Source: Hymenobacter yonginensis (GTDB lineage: Bacteria > Bacteroidota > Bacteroidia > Cytophagales > Hymenobacteraceae). From it: DNA of 64,000 bases. Location: the NCBI RefSeq assembly GCF_027625995.1, contig NZ_CP115396.1, positions 372,001 through 436,000 on the forward strand, read 5' to 3'. The translations under genes and the position numbers were made by a program. Of the stretch, positions 57,562 to 64,000 are shown in pieces. Within the stretch, counting starts at the first letter, position 1, and every line of letters begins with the position of its first letter. The notes beneath the pieces are model-generated. The model did not search any database. It saw only the letters and a program-made list of their open reading frames with translations, and was not told where the DNA came from.

Positions 57562-57739
57562 AGATATCGTGATAAAGCGGGAAGGCAAGACACTAGCAGA
57601 GGTACCGAAAGCAACAGACCGGAGCCGCAGGAGCCGGGTTGCCTGCATAGGGCCGCCCTTGGGCCGGAAGGTTGTATGGCTGTTGCAGAATAGTTGCAGA
57701 GTAGCGCGCGCTTTGCATTTCGCGCTACTTCCAAACGCA

Positions 57740-57775
57740 AAACCGGCCGCCCTGCTTGCGCAGAACGGCCGGTTT
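57740..57775 (-). terminator. Terminator of mdh
   Basis: On the minus strand the stem aaaccggccg/cggccggttt (10 bp) follows the mdh stop by about 20 nt and ends in a T-rich run (ttttgcgttt). Confidence 0.82.
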
Positions 57776-57796
57776 CTATTCAGAGGCTGGAGAAGC

Positions 57797-58738
57797 TTAG
57801 GCCGAAGCCTTGCTCATGTTGTCCAGCGCGTCCATTACTTCTTTCACGTGGCCACGCGAGGTTTCCAGCAGGGCTTTTTCCTCGTCGTTGAGCTGCAGCT
57901 CGATTACTTTCTCGATGCCGTTTTTGCCCAGGATAACCGGAGCACCCAAGTACACGCCGTCGATGCCGTACTCGCCTTCCAGCTTGATGCACACTGGGAA
58001 CACGCGACGCTGGTCGCGCACGATGGCCTCTACCATCTGAGCAGCCGCCGCGCCGGGAGCATACCAGGCCGAAGTACCCATCAGCTTCACCAGCTCGCCG
58101 CCGCCGTTGGTGGTGCGAGCCACAATGGCGTCCAGCTCTTCTTTGCCGATCAGCTCGGTAACGGGGATGCCGCCTACGGTGGTGTAGCGGGGCAGGGGTA
58201 CCATGGTGTCGCCGTGGCCGCCCATGAGCACGGCTTGGATGTCTTTGGGGCTCACGTTGAGGGCCTCAGCCAGGAAAGCGCGGTAGCGGGCCGTATCGAG
58301 GATGCCGGCCATGCCGAACACCTTGTTGCGGGGCAGGCCGGAGGTGAGGTGGGCCTGATAGGTCATCACGTCGAGCGGGTTGCTCACGATGATGATGATG
58401 GCGTTGGGCGAGTATTTTACCACCTGCTCGGTCACCGATTTCACGATACCGGCATTGGTCGAAATCAGGTCGTCGCGGGTCATGCCGGGCTTGCGGGGCA
58501 GGCCGGAGGTAATCACCACCACGTCGGAATCGGCGGTGCGGGCGTAGTCGCTGGTCACGCCCACGGTGCGCGAGTCGTAGCCGATGATGGGTGCTTTCTG
58601 CCAGATGTCGAGGGCCTTGCCTTCGGCGAAGCCTTCCTTGATGTCAACCAGTACGATTTCGTTGGCAATTTCGCGGGTGGCCAATACGTCGGCGCAGGTT
58701 GCGCCCACGTTGCCAGCCCCAACTACGGTAACTTTCAT
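57797..58738 (-). CDS. mdh: Malate dehydrogenase
   Basis: It interconverts malate and oxaloacetate with NAD in the citric acid cycle. The 313-residue enzyme of the LDH-like type has the NAD loop GAGNVGATCADVL near 7-19, the NAD-specific aspartate in VLVDIKEG, the substrate arginines in SGLPRKPGMTRDDL near 78-91 and SNPLDVMTYQ near 116-125. The catalytic histidine lies in VLMGGHGDTMVPL near 168-180. All expected residues are present. It has a terminator downstream, a near-consensus promoter box TAGCTTTA (minus strand, 58775-58782), and a family C palindrome 65 bp upstream. Confidence 0.97.
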   Translation of the reverse strand: MKVTVVGAGNVGATCADVLATREIANEIVLVDIKEGFAEGKALDIWQKAPIIGYDSRTVGVTSDYARTADSDVVVITSGLPRKPGMTRDDLISTNAGIVKSVTEQVVKYSPNAIIIIVSNPLDVMTYQAHLTSGLPRNKVFGMAGILDTARYRAFLAEALNVSPKDIQAVLMGGHGDTMVPLPRYTTVGGIPVTELIGKEELDAIVARTTNGGGELVKLMGTSAWYAPGAAAAQMVEAIVRDQRRVFPVCIKLEGEYGIDGVYLGAPVILGKNGIEKVIELQLNDEEKALLETSRGHVKEVMDALDNMSKASA

Positions 58739-58802
58739 CGGGTGAGGAATTGGGTGAGGGTTACGTTATGCGCGTAAAGCTACGGCGTAGAAGTCGAAGA
58801 AT

Positions 58803-58901
58803 GTAACGCGAAGTTCCACTTCGCGCCCCGACGGCACGCCCTGGCGCGCAGCCTGCGGTGCCAGATGTACGTGCTGGCCGCGAAGTAAAACTTCGCGTTA
58901 C
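58803..58901. repeat. Palindromic element, family C, between mdh and tilS
   Basis: Two 23-nt arms (58803-58825 and 58879-58901) match as reverse complements at 21 of 23 positions. Each arm is also a hairpin (gcgaagt...acttcgc). It lies just after the tilS stop codon (minus strand) and upstream of mdh. Confidence 0.88.
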
Positions 58902-58914
58902 GTTTGCGGGCCTG

Positions 58915-60246
58915 CTACATCCGCTTCACCACCAGTACCCGTTCGGTGTCGTCGTTCACGCGGAACCGCTCGTCGGGGCGGAAACCGATGACCCAGGCAA
59001 TTTTGCCGTCGCCGGAGCAGAGCACCTGCACGTTGTCTTTGAGGTTGAGGGGCACTTTCTGGTCGATGAGGAAGTCGGAGAGCTTCTTTTTGCCTTTCAT
59101 GCCGATGGGCATAAACCAGTCGCCTTCCTGCCAGGGGCGCACGATGAGCGGGAATTTCAGCGCGTCGGCATCGAGGGCAGCCACGGCTTTGCCGCGCGGC
59201 ACCTCAAAGCCTTCGGTCACTTCCTGCAGCTCCAGGCGCAGGTGCAGCCCGTCAATCTTCAGCACTTCCTGGCCGGCCTGCAGTTGGTGCGTGCCGAATT
59301 TGGTGAGGTTCTTCGGGGTGATAACCAGCTGCTCGCGGTCCTTCACCAGCCGGTGCGTCGGCGACTCGAAGCGGCGGCCGGGCTCGGCCGGGAAGGCGGC
59401 TACAATGTCCTTCACCACCGGAAAGCTAAACCCAAACGGCCGCAACAGTTCGTGCAGCACAAGCGTGGTAGCGGCCGTTTTCTGCAGCAGCCGGATGTCC
59501 AGATACGTGGCGTCGGTTTCGGTGCGCTGGGCCTCGGCGGCGGTGTCCTGCACGTAGCGGCGCACGATTTCCTCGGCGCCGCCCACCCGCTCGGCCGTGA
59601 ACTGCAGCGTCTGGTCGAGGCTGGGGTTGATGTCGCGCAATACCGGCAGCACCTCCTGGCGCAGGCGGTTGCGCTGGTATACGGGGCTGTCGTTGGAGGC
59701 GTCTTCGCGCCACATCAGCTGGTTTTCCACCAGATACTCAAACAGCTCGGGCTTGGCCACGCCCAGCAGCGGCCGCACGATGTGGCCGTTTTTGGGCGGG
59801 ATGCCGTGCAAACCGGCCAGGCCGGTGCCGTGGGTGAGGTTGAGCAGCATGGTTTCGGCGGCGTCGCGCTGGTGATGGGCGGTGGCCACGTAGGCGTAGC
59901 CCTGCGTCTGGCGGATGCGCTCAAACCACTCGTAGCGCAGCGCCCGGGCCGCCATCTGGGTCGAAATGCCTTCCTGCTCGGCAAAGGCCTTGGTCTGGAA
60001 GAACTCCACGAAATAGGGCACATCGTACTTCTTGGCCAGCTTGCGCACAAACTGCTCGTCGGCGTCGGCCTCGTCGGCGCGCAGGCCGAAGTGGCAGTGG
60101 GCAATGGCAAACTGCGTCCCCAACTGGTGCAGCACGTCGGCCAGCACCACCGAGTCCTGCCCGCCACTCACGGCCACCAGCAGCGTGTCGGTTTCGAGGT
60201 TGAAAAGCGCGTGTTCGGTGATGTAGCGGCGGACTTGGTCGAGCAT
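58915..60246 (-). CDS. tilS: tRNA(Ile)-lysidine synthase
   Basis: TilS changes cytidine 34 of the AUA-reading tRNA-Ile to lysidine with ATP and lysine, so the tRNA reads AUA. I take the start at 60246 (MLDQVRRYITEHALFN); an ATG at 60291 is upstream and in frame but lacks conservation. The PP-loop SGGQDS is at 27-32, the HxxR-like motif HCHFGLRADEAD follows near 56-67, and ATAHHQRDAAETMLLNLTHGTGLAGLHG near 124-151 carries the conserved core. The C-terminal parts (about 340-443) contain the two TilS C-terminal domains. A near-consensus promoter box TACTTTTA (minus strand, 60277-60284) precedes it. Confidence 0.95.
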   Translation of the reverse strand: MLDQVRRYITEHALFNLETDTLLVAVSGGQDSVVLADVLHQLGTQFAIAHCHFGLRADEADADEQFVRKLAKKYDVPYFVEFFQTKAFAEQEGISTQMAARALRYEWFERIRQTQGYAYVATAHHQRDAAETMLLNLTHGTGLAGLHGIPPKNGHIVRPLLGVAKPELFEYLVENQLMWREDASNDSPVYQRNRLRQEVLPVLRDINPSLDQTLQFTAERVGGAEEIVRRYVQDTAAEAQRTETDATYLDIRLLQKTAATTLVLHELLRPFGFSFPVVKDIVAAFPAEPGRRFESPTHRLVKDREQLVITPKNLTKFGTHQLQAGQEVLKIDGLHLRLELQEVTEGFEVPRGKAVAALDADALKFPLIVRPWQEGDWFMPIGMKGKKKLSDFLIDQKVPLNLKDNVQVLCSGDGKIAWVIGFRPDERFRVNDDTERVLVVKRM

Positions 60247-60350
60247 ATGGGAGGGGAGGCAAAGAAAAGCGAGGCGTAAAAGTACGGCCAAGGCAACGGT
60301 TTGCCCGTAGGAGAAGCAGGGAGTGTGCGAGTTTTTCCGCTACGATATCT

Positions 60351-61241
60351 ATGTCTCTGTTTTCTGCCGGCTGGTTCCGGCCTCTGCTAAAGCGCGTCGG
60401 GCTGGGTCTGGCCCTGCTGCTGCCCGCCGCCTGCACCACCGCCCCCACGCTGCCCGCCAACTACCGGCCGCTGGTTATCGGGCACGCCGGCTCGGCGTTT
60501 CTGACGCCCATCAACCCCTTCAACCCGCTGCCGCCCAACAGCGGCGCCAGCCTACAGCAGGCTCTGGACCGCGGCGCCGACGGCCTGGAAGTGGACCTGC
60601 AACTCAGCCAGGACAGCGTGCTGATGCTTTACCACGACTCCCGGCTGGAATCGTTGACGACGGGGCAGGGCTGTGTCAGCGAGCAGCCGGCGGCAGCGCT
60701 GCAGCAGCTGCAATACCGCGCCGGCTGGCCCTACGACTGGTTTCAGGAGGAAAAGCTGCTGACGCTGGAAGACCTGCTGCGCCGCACCCAAGGCCAGCAC
60801 CCGCACCTGCACTTCGACCTGCACCAGTCCGAGGACTGCCGCCCCGACGCTTACGGGCGGGCGGCGGTATGGGCCCGGGCGCTGGCCCGCCTGCTCAAGC
60901 GCTACCCCTGGCCCCCGGAGCGCCTGCTTATTCTGACCACCCATCAGCCCACGCTGGCGCTGCTGCGCCGCGAGCTGCCGGGCGTGCCGCTGGGGCTGGA
61001 AGTGACGGAGGATTTTGCTACTGGCCTGCAGAGTGCCAAGGCCGAGCAGGTGCAGGCCATCGTGCTCAGCAAAGACCTCGTGAGCCTCGAAAACACTCAA
61101 CAGGCTCACGATGCCGGCCTACAGGTGGTCACGTTTGGCGGGCGCTCGGCCAGTACGGTTAAGCGCCTGCTCAGCACCCTGCCCGACGCCATCGAAACCG
61201 ATAATGTGCCCGCCATGCGCGATATGGTGCCCCGGCAGTAG
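60351..61241 (+). CDS. Lipoprotein glycerophosphodiester phosphodiesterase
   Basis: The 296-residue protein has a signal peptide and lipobox (LLPAACTTAPT), so the mature cysteine is near residue 26 and the protein should be anchored in a membrane. GDPD motifs follow: VIGHAGSAFLTPINPF near 41 (catalytic HAG; HRG in most members), GADGLEVDLQLSQDSVLMLYHD near 74-95 with the metal glutamate and aspartate and the second catalytic histidine, and a C-terminal ETDNVPAMRD. Substitution of the arginine after the first histidine is noteworthy. The family hydrolyses glycerophosphodiesters such as glycerophosphocholine into glycerol-3-phosphate and alcohol. It is a single gene, divergent from tilS. Confidence 0.87.
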   Translation: MSLFSAGWFRPLLKRVGLGLALLLPAACTTAPTLPANYRPLVIGHAGSAFLTPINPFNPLPPNSGASLQQALDRGADGLEVDLQLSQDSVLMLYHDSRLESLTTGQGCVSEQPAAALQQLQYRAGWPYDWFQEEKLLTLEDLLRRTQGQHPHLHFDLHQSEDCRPDAYGRAAVWARALARLLKRYPWPPERLLILTTHQPTLALLRRELPGVPLGLEVTEDFATGLQSAKAEQVQAIVLSKDLVSLENTQQAHDAGLQVVTFGGRSASTVKRLLSTLPDAIETDNVPAMRDMVPRQ

Positions 61242-61367
61242 GGAGTGGGGCGTCGTCGGCACGGCAAAGCCGGTTTCGCCGAGCAACGGCAGGACGGCCC
61301 GCGCTCTGTTCAGCTACGCTAGCAAGTACACGAAGAACGGGCTGATGGCGTTAGGGGGCAGGTTCCG

Positions 61368-61375
61368 TACCTTCG
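61368..61375 (+). promoter_or_regulatory. Near-consensus -7 box before the OstA-like gene
   Basis: TACCTTCG differs at one base from TAnnTTTG and ends 7 nt before the ATG at 61383. Confidence 0.45.
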
Positions 61376-61382
61376 CGCTGAA

Positions 61383-63110
61383 ATGACCTTTCCCAAGCAT
61401 CTTTTTCTGTTGTGGCTGGCGCTGCTGCCTGCCTTTGCCATGGCCCAGCAGCGGCCCGCTGCCCGGCCGGCTACGGCTGCCACGCCGCCCAAAGGCTCGC
61501 GCATCGAGCTGCTGCCTGGCACCCAGCGGCTGGTGGGCGGCACCTTCAACGGCGTCGAGATTCGCAAGCTGATTGGCAACGTTAGCTTCCGGCAGGGCAC
61601 CACGCTGCTCTACTGTGATTCGGCCTACCAGTACCTGGAGCGCAATGCGCTAGAAGCGTTCAGCAACGTACGCATCATCCAGAACGATACCATCACCATC
61701 ACTGGCGACCGAGGCACCTACGACGGCGACACCCGCAAGGCCCGCATCACCGGCAACGTGACCATGCGCGACCCGCGCATGACTCTCACCACCCAGGCCC
61801 TCGACTACGACCTCAACCGCAACCTGGCCTACTACAGCACCGGCGGCCACCTCGTCGACCCCGAAAACACGCTCGACAGCCGCTTCGGCTACTACAACAC
61901 CGCCAGCAAGGTGTTCAGCTTTAAGCGCGACGTGAAGCTGGTGACCAAGGACAACGTCATCGACACCGATACGCTGCAGTACAACACCGTATCGAAGATT
62001 GCCACCTTCCTCGGACCTACCCGCATCAAAGGGCGGCAGGGCACGCTCTACGCCGAAAACGGCACCTACAACACCATCACGCGGGTTTCCAACTTCCAGA
62101 AGAACGCCAAAATCGAAACGCCCAACTACCTGCTGGGCGGCGACCGGCTGGTGTACGACGAAACCCGGCAGTACGGCGTGGCCACCGGCCACGTCTCGAT
62201 GACCAGCAAGAAAGACAACCTCGTGATTCGGGGCGACGTGGGGCGTTACTGGCGAGGCTTGGGCCGCACCAAGGTGTACGGCGCGCCCGTGATGCGCAAC
62301 ATCTCCGGCAAAGACACGCTCTACCTTGCCGCCGATACGCTTATCAGCCAGGAAGGCCGCCCGCCGCTGAACGCTGCCGGCGTGCTCTACGCCTACCCCA
62401 AAGCCAAGATCTTCCGCCCCGATCTGCAGGGCCGCGCCGACTCGCTCACCTACGACCGGCAGGATTCCATCATCTACCTCAACAAGAACCCAATTCTCTG
62501 GAATGAGAAAAACCAGCTCACCGCCGACAGCATGCAGATCCGGCAGCGCAACGGCAAACTGGACCAGATGCGCCTGTACGCCAACTCGTTTATCATCGGG
62601 CAGGACACGCTGCTGAACTACAACCAGGTGAAGGGCCGCAACATGGTGGCCTACTTCCAGGACAACTCTATAAAAAAAGTGGACGTGCTTGGCAACGCCG
62701 AGAGCCTCTACTATGCTCTTGAGGGCGACACCGCGGTGAGTGGCATGAACAAAGCCGTGTCCTCGACCATGGCGCTGCGCTTTGGGGAGGGCAAGCTGCA
62801 AACCATCAGCTTCCTCACCAACCCCGACGCCAGCTTTATTCCGCCCCATGAACTCAAGCCCGAAGATGAGAAGCTGAAAGACTTCCGCTGGCGCCCCACG
62901 GAACGCCCGACCCGCCGCATGGTGTTGGGCAAGCACTTCGCCGTGCCGGTGAAAGCCAAGGCCAAGCCGAAAGCCAAAACGCCCGCTAAAGCCAGCACCA
63001 AACCCAAAGCCACCAAGGCGCCGGTCCGCAAGGCCGCGCCGGCCCGGGCCACTCCCAAAGCGCCGGCCAAGCCTGCCACGCCGGCTAGCCCGGTGCCGGC
63101 CCGGAAGTAG
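61383..63110 (+). CDS. OstA/LptA-family organic solvent tolerance-like protein
   Basis: The 575-residue protein has a signal peptide (LFLLWLALLPAFAMAQ), then repeated short beta motifs typical of the OstA (LptA/LptD N-terminal) fold: LLYCDSAYQYLERNALEAF, ITGDRGTYDGDTRKARITGN, and further tracts to about residue 460. The core repeats are longer than in E. coli LptA. A tail of about 60 residues rich in Lys, Ala and Pro (KAKAKPKAKTPAKASTKPKA and after) ends it. In Gram-negative bacteria this fold carries LPS across the periplasm to LptD. bamD follows 98 bp downstream, grouping two outer-membrane biogenesis functions. A near-promoter box lies 7 nt before the start. Confidence 0.9.
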   Translation: MTFPKHLFLLWLALLPAFAMAQQRPAARPATAATPPKGSRIELLPGTQRLVGGTFNGVEIRKLIGNVSFRQGTTLLYCDSAYQYLERNALEAFSNVRIIQNDTITITGDRGTYDGDTRKARITGNVTMRDPRMTLTTQALDYDLNRNLAYYSTGGHLVDPENTLDSRFGYYNTASKVFSFKRDVKLVTKDNVIDTDTLQYNTVSKIATFLGPTRIKGRQGTLYAENGTYNTITRVSNFQKNAKIETPNYLLGGDRLVYDETRQYGVATGHVSMTSKKDNLVIRGDVGRYWRGLGRTKVYGAPVMRNISGKDTLYLAADTLISQEGRPPLNAAGVLYAYPKAKIFRPDLQGRADSLTYDRQDSIIYLNKNPILWNEKNQLTADSMQIRQRNGKLDQMRLYANSFIIGQDTLLNYNQVKGRNMVAYFQDNSIKKVDVLGNAESLYYALEGDTAVSGMNKAVSSTMALRFGEGKLQTISFLTNPDASFIPPHELKPEDEKLKDFRWRPTERPTRRMVLGKHFAVPVKAKAKPKAKTPAKASTKPKATKAPVRKAAPARATPKAPAKPATPASPVPARK

Positions 63111-63192
63111 CCCGCCAGCGCCGTACGCGGCCATGGCGGCGGTCGCGGCCACCTCAAACCACAAACCCTTCAGCCATTCAGGCAGAATCCGT

Positions 63193-63200
63193 TACCTTTG
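63193..63200 (+). promoter_or_regulatory. -7 box (TAnnTTTG) 8 nt before bamD
   Basis: TACCTTTG is followed by 8 nt and the ATG of bamD at 63209, so the mRNA leader would be very short. Confidence 0.6.
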
Positions 63201-63208
63201 CGCCCCTT

Positions 63209-64000
63209 ATGCACTATTTCCGCCCGACCCTTTTTGTTCTGCTGCTAAGCACCCTGCTGCTTGGCGCGTGCACCGGCTACCAGAAGCTGCTCAAGAGCAG
63301 CGACGTGAACAAGAAGTACGAAGCGGCCATCCAGTATTACGAGAAGGGCGACTACTTCAAGGCCGGCACCCTGCTCGAAGACCTGCTACCGCTGCTGAAA
63401 GGCCGCCCCGAGGCCGAGAAAGCGCAGTTCTACTTCGCCAACACCAACTTCCGGCAGCGCAACTACACGCTCGGCGCCTACTACTTCAAGAGCTTCGCCG
63501 ACACCTACCCCAACTCGCAGTACGCCGAGGAAGCCAACTTCCTGCAGGCCAAGTCGCTGTTCCGCGACTCGCCGGAGTGGGAGCTGGACCAGACCAACAC
63601 CTACTCGGCGCTGGAGTCCATTCAGGAGTTTATCAACCGCTACCCCACTAGCACGTTCCGCCCCGAGGCCGAGAGCATGTCGCAGGAGCTGCAGAAAAAG
63701 CTGGAGCTGAAGGCCTATCAGGGCGCTAAGCTCTACTACAACCTGCGCTACTACCAGTCGGCCGTGGTGGCGCTGGGCGGCTTCCAGCAGCAGTTTCCGG
63801 CTTCGGCCTTCAACGAGGAAGCCGAGTTTCTGAAAGTAAGCGCGCAGTACGACCTCGCCCGCGAAAGCGTGGAAGAGAAGCAGCGCGAACGATACCTGGA
63901 GGTGCAGGCGTTCTACCAGCACTTCATCGACACGTATCCGCAAAGCCGCCGCCTCAAGGAGGCCGAGAAGATGTTCATCGACGCCCAGGCCCAGGCCGCC
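63209..64000 (+). CDS. bamD: Outer-membrane assembly lipoprotein BamD, cut by window end
   Basis: BamD is part of the complex that folds beta-barrel proteins into the outer membrane. The visible 264 residues begin with a signal peptide and lipobox (STLLLGACTGYQKLLKSSD), giving a lipidated N-terminus near residue 21. TPR-type helix pairs then follow: YEAAIQYYEKGDYFKAGTLL, AEKAQFYFANTNFRQRNYTL and AYQGAKLYYNLRYYQSAVVAL, in the order of the BamD/YfiO family. The frame stays open to the last base, so the C-terminus lies beyond the window. It follows the OstA-like gene after 98 bp and has its own promoter box 8 nt upstream. Confidence 0.93.
   Translation, partial: MHYFRPTLFVLLLSTLLLGACTGYQKLLKSSDVNKKYEAAIQYYEKGDYFKAGTLLEDLLPLLKGRPEAEKAQFYFANTNFRQRNYTLGAYYFKSFADTYPNSQYAEEANFLQAKSLFRDSPEWELDQTNTYSALESIQEFINRYPTSTFRPEAESMSQELQKKLELKAYQGAKLYYNLRYYQSAVVALGGFQQQFPASAFNEEAEFLKVSAQYDLARESVEEKQRERYLEVQAFYQHFIDTYPQSRRLKEAEKMFIDAQAQAA

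Noticed and set aside
57380-58777. Plus-strand open frame over mdh and the aspartyl-protease gene
   Set aside because: It crosses two genes and a terminator on the other strand and shows no protein pattern.
58858-60279. 473-codon plus-strand open frame opposite tilS
   Set aside because: Antisense of tilS, whose motifs are clear; it also runs through a palindromic element.
61650-63164. 504-codon minus-strand open frame opposite the OstA-like gene
   Set aside because: Val/Gly/Ala-rich mirror frame without known motifs; the plus-strand protein has a signal peptide and fold repeats.

Overview
The window looks like chromosomal DNA of a GC-rich member of the Bacteroidota, most likely Hymenobacter or a close relative (order Cytophagales). 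This is inferred from three things. The promoter box TAnnTTTG recurs just upstream of start codons. Shine-Dalgarno sequences are mostly absent. The gene set is typical of the clade (bacillithiol-type bshA, an OstA-like protein followed by bamD, a GH3/serine-hydrolase fusion, K+-type membrane pyrophosphatase, paired rhomboids). No rRNA, tRNA or CRISPR array was recognised.

Positions 1-27.8 kb are a surface-polysaccharide (O-antigen, capsule or glycoprotein-glycan) locus. It carries three sugar aminotransferases (one cut by the window edge), two NeuD/PglD-type acetyltransferases, GDP-mannose dehydratase and GDP-fucose synthase, a WbqC-like protein, about ten glycosyltransferases of several families (GT2, GT8, GT1/GT4 types), a DUF1919 protein, a PglK/MsbA-like ABC exporter and two large unclassified membrane proteins. 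Two separate aminotransferase plus acetyltransferase cassettes (5.5-7.4 kb and 23.5-25.4 kb) suggest two different N-acetylated 4-amino-deoxysugars alongside fucose. The locus is decaying in places. A remnant resembling a GT61 enzyme (12.35 kb) has an in-frame stop and is cut by an IS3/IS407-type element, whose own transposase is broken twice. A 2-oxoglutarate oxygenase gene (17.75 kb) has a stop at codon 3 and a frameshift before its last conserved motif.

Positions 27.8-48.2 kb are mainly housekeeping: a TPR protein, an M42-like peptidase, membrane pyrophosphatase, hpt, adk, obg, grpE-dnaJ, an ECF sigma factor overlapping a membrane-protein gene, a NatAB-like ABC exporter, a ChaN-like protein, a class II phosphodiesterase-like metallo-hydrolase, an IscA-type protein, a 5'-nucleotidase and bshA. 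Positions 48.4-64 kb hold the GH3/serine-hydrolase fusion, mutL, two tandem rhomboids, an AT-rich orphan, a double retropepsin-like protein, mdh, tilS, a lipoprotein phosphodiesterase, the OstA-like gene and bamD (cut by the right edge).

The intergenic DNA is unusual. At least three families of nested palindromic elements sit between housekeeping genes (34.06, 36.04 and 42.66 kb; 37.43 and 53.76 kb; 58.80 kb). Two copies of a four-unit array with 9-10 nt period occur at 37.31 and 53.93 kb. Several promoter boxes lie only 2-8 nt from the start codon, which predicts leaderless or nearly leaderless mRNAs. I found no convincing new defence or mobile system. The most distinctive content is the eroding glycan locus, the palindrome families and the leaderless-promoter pattern.
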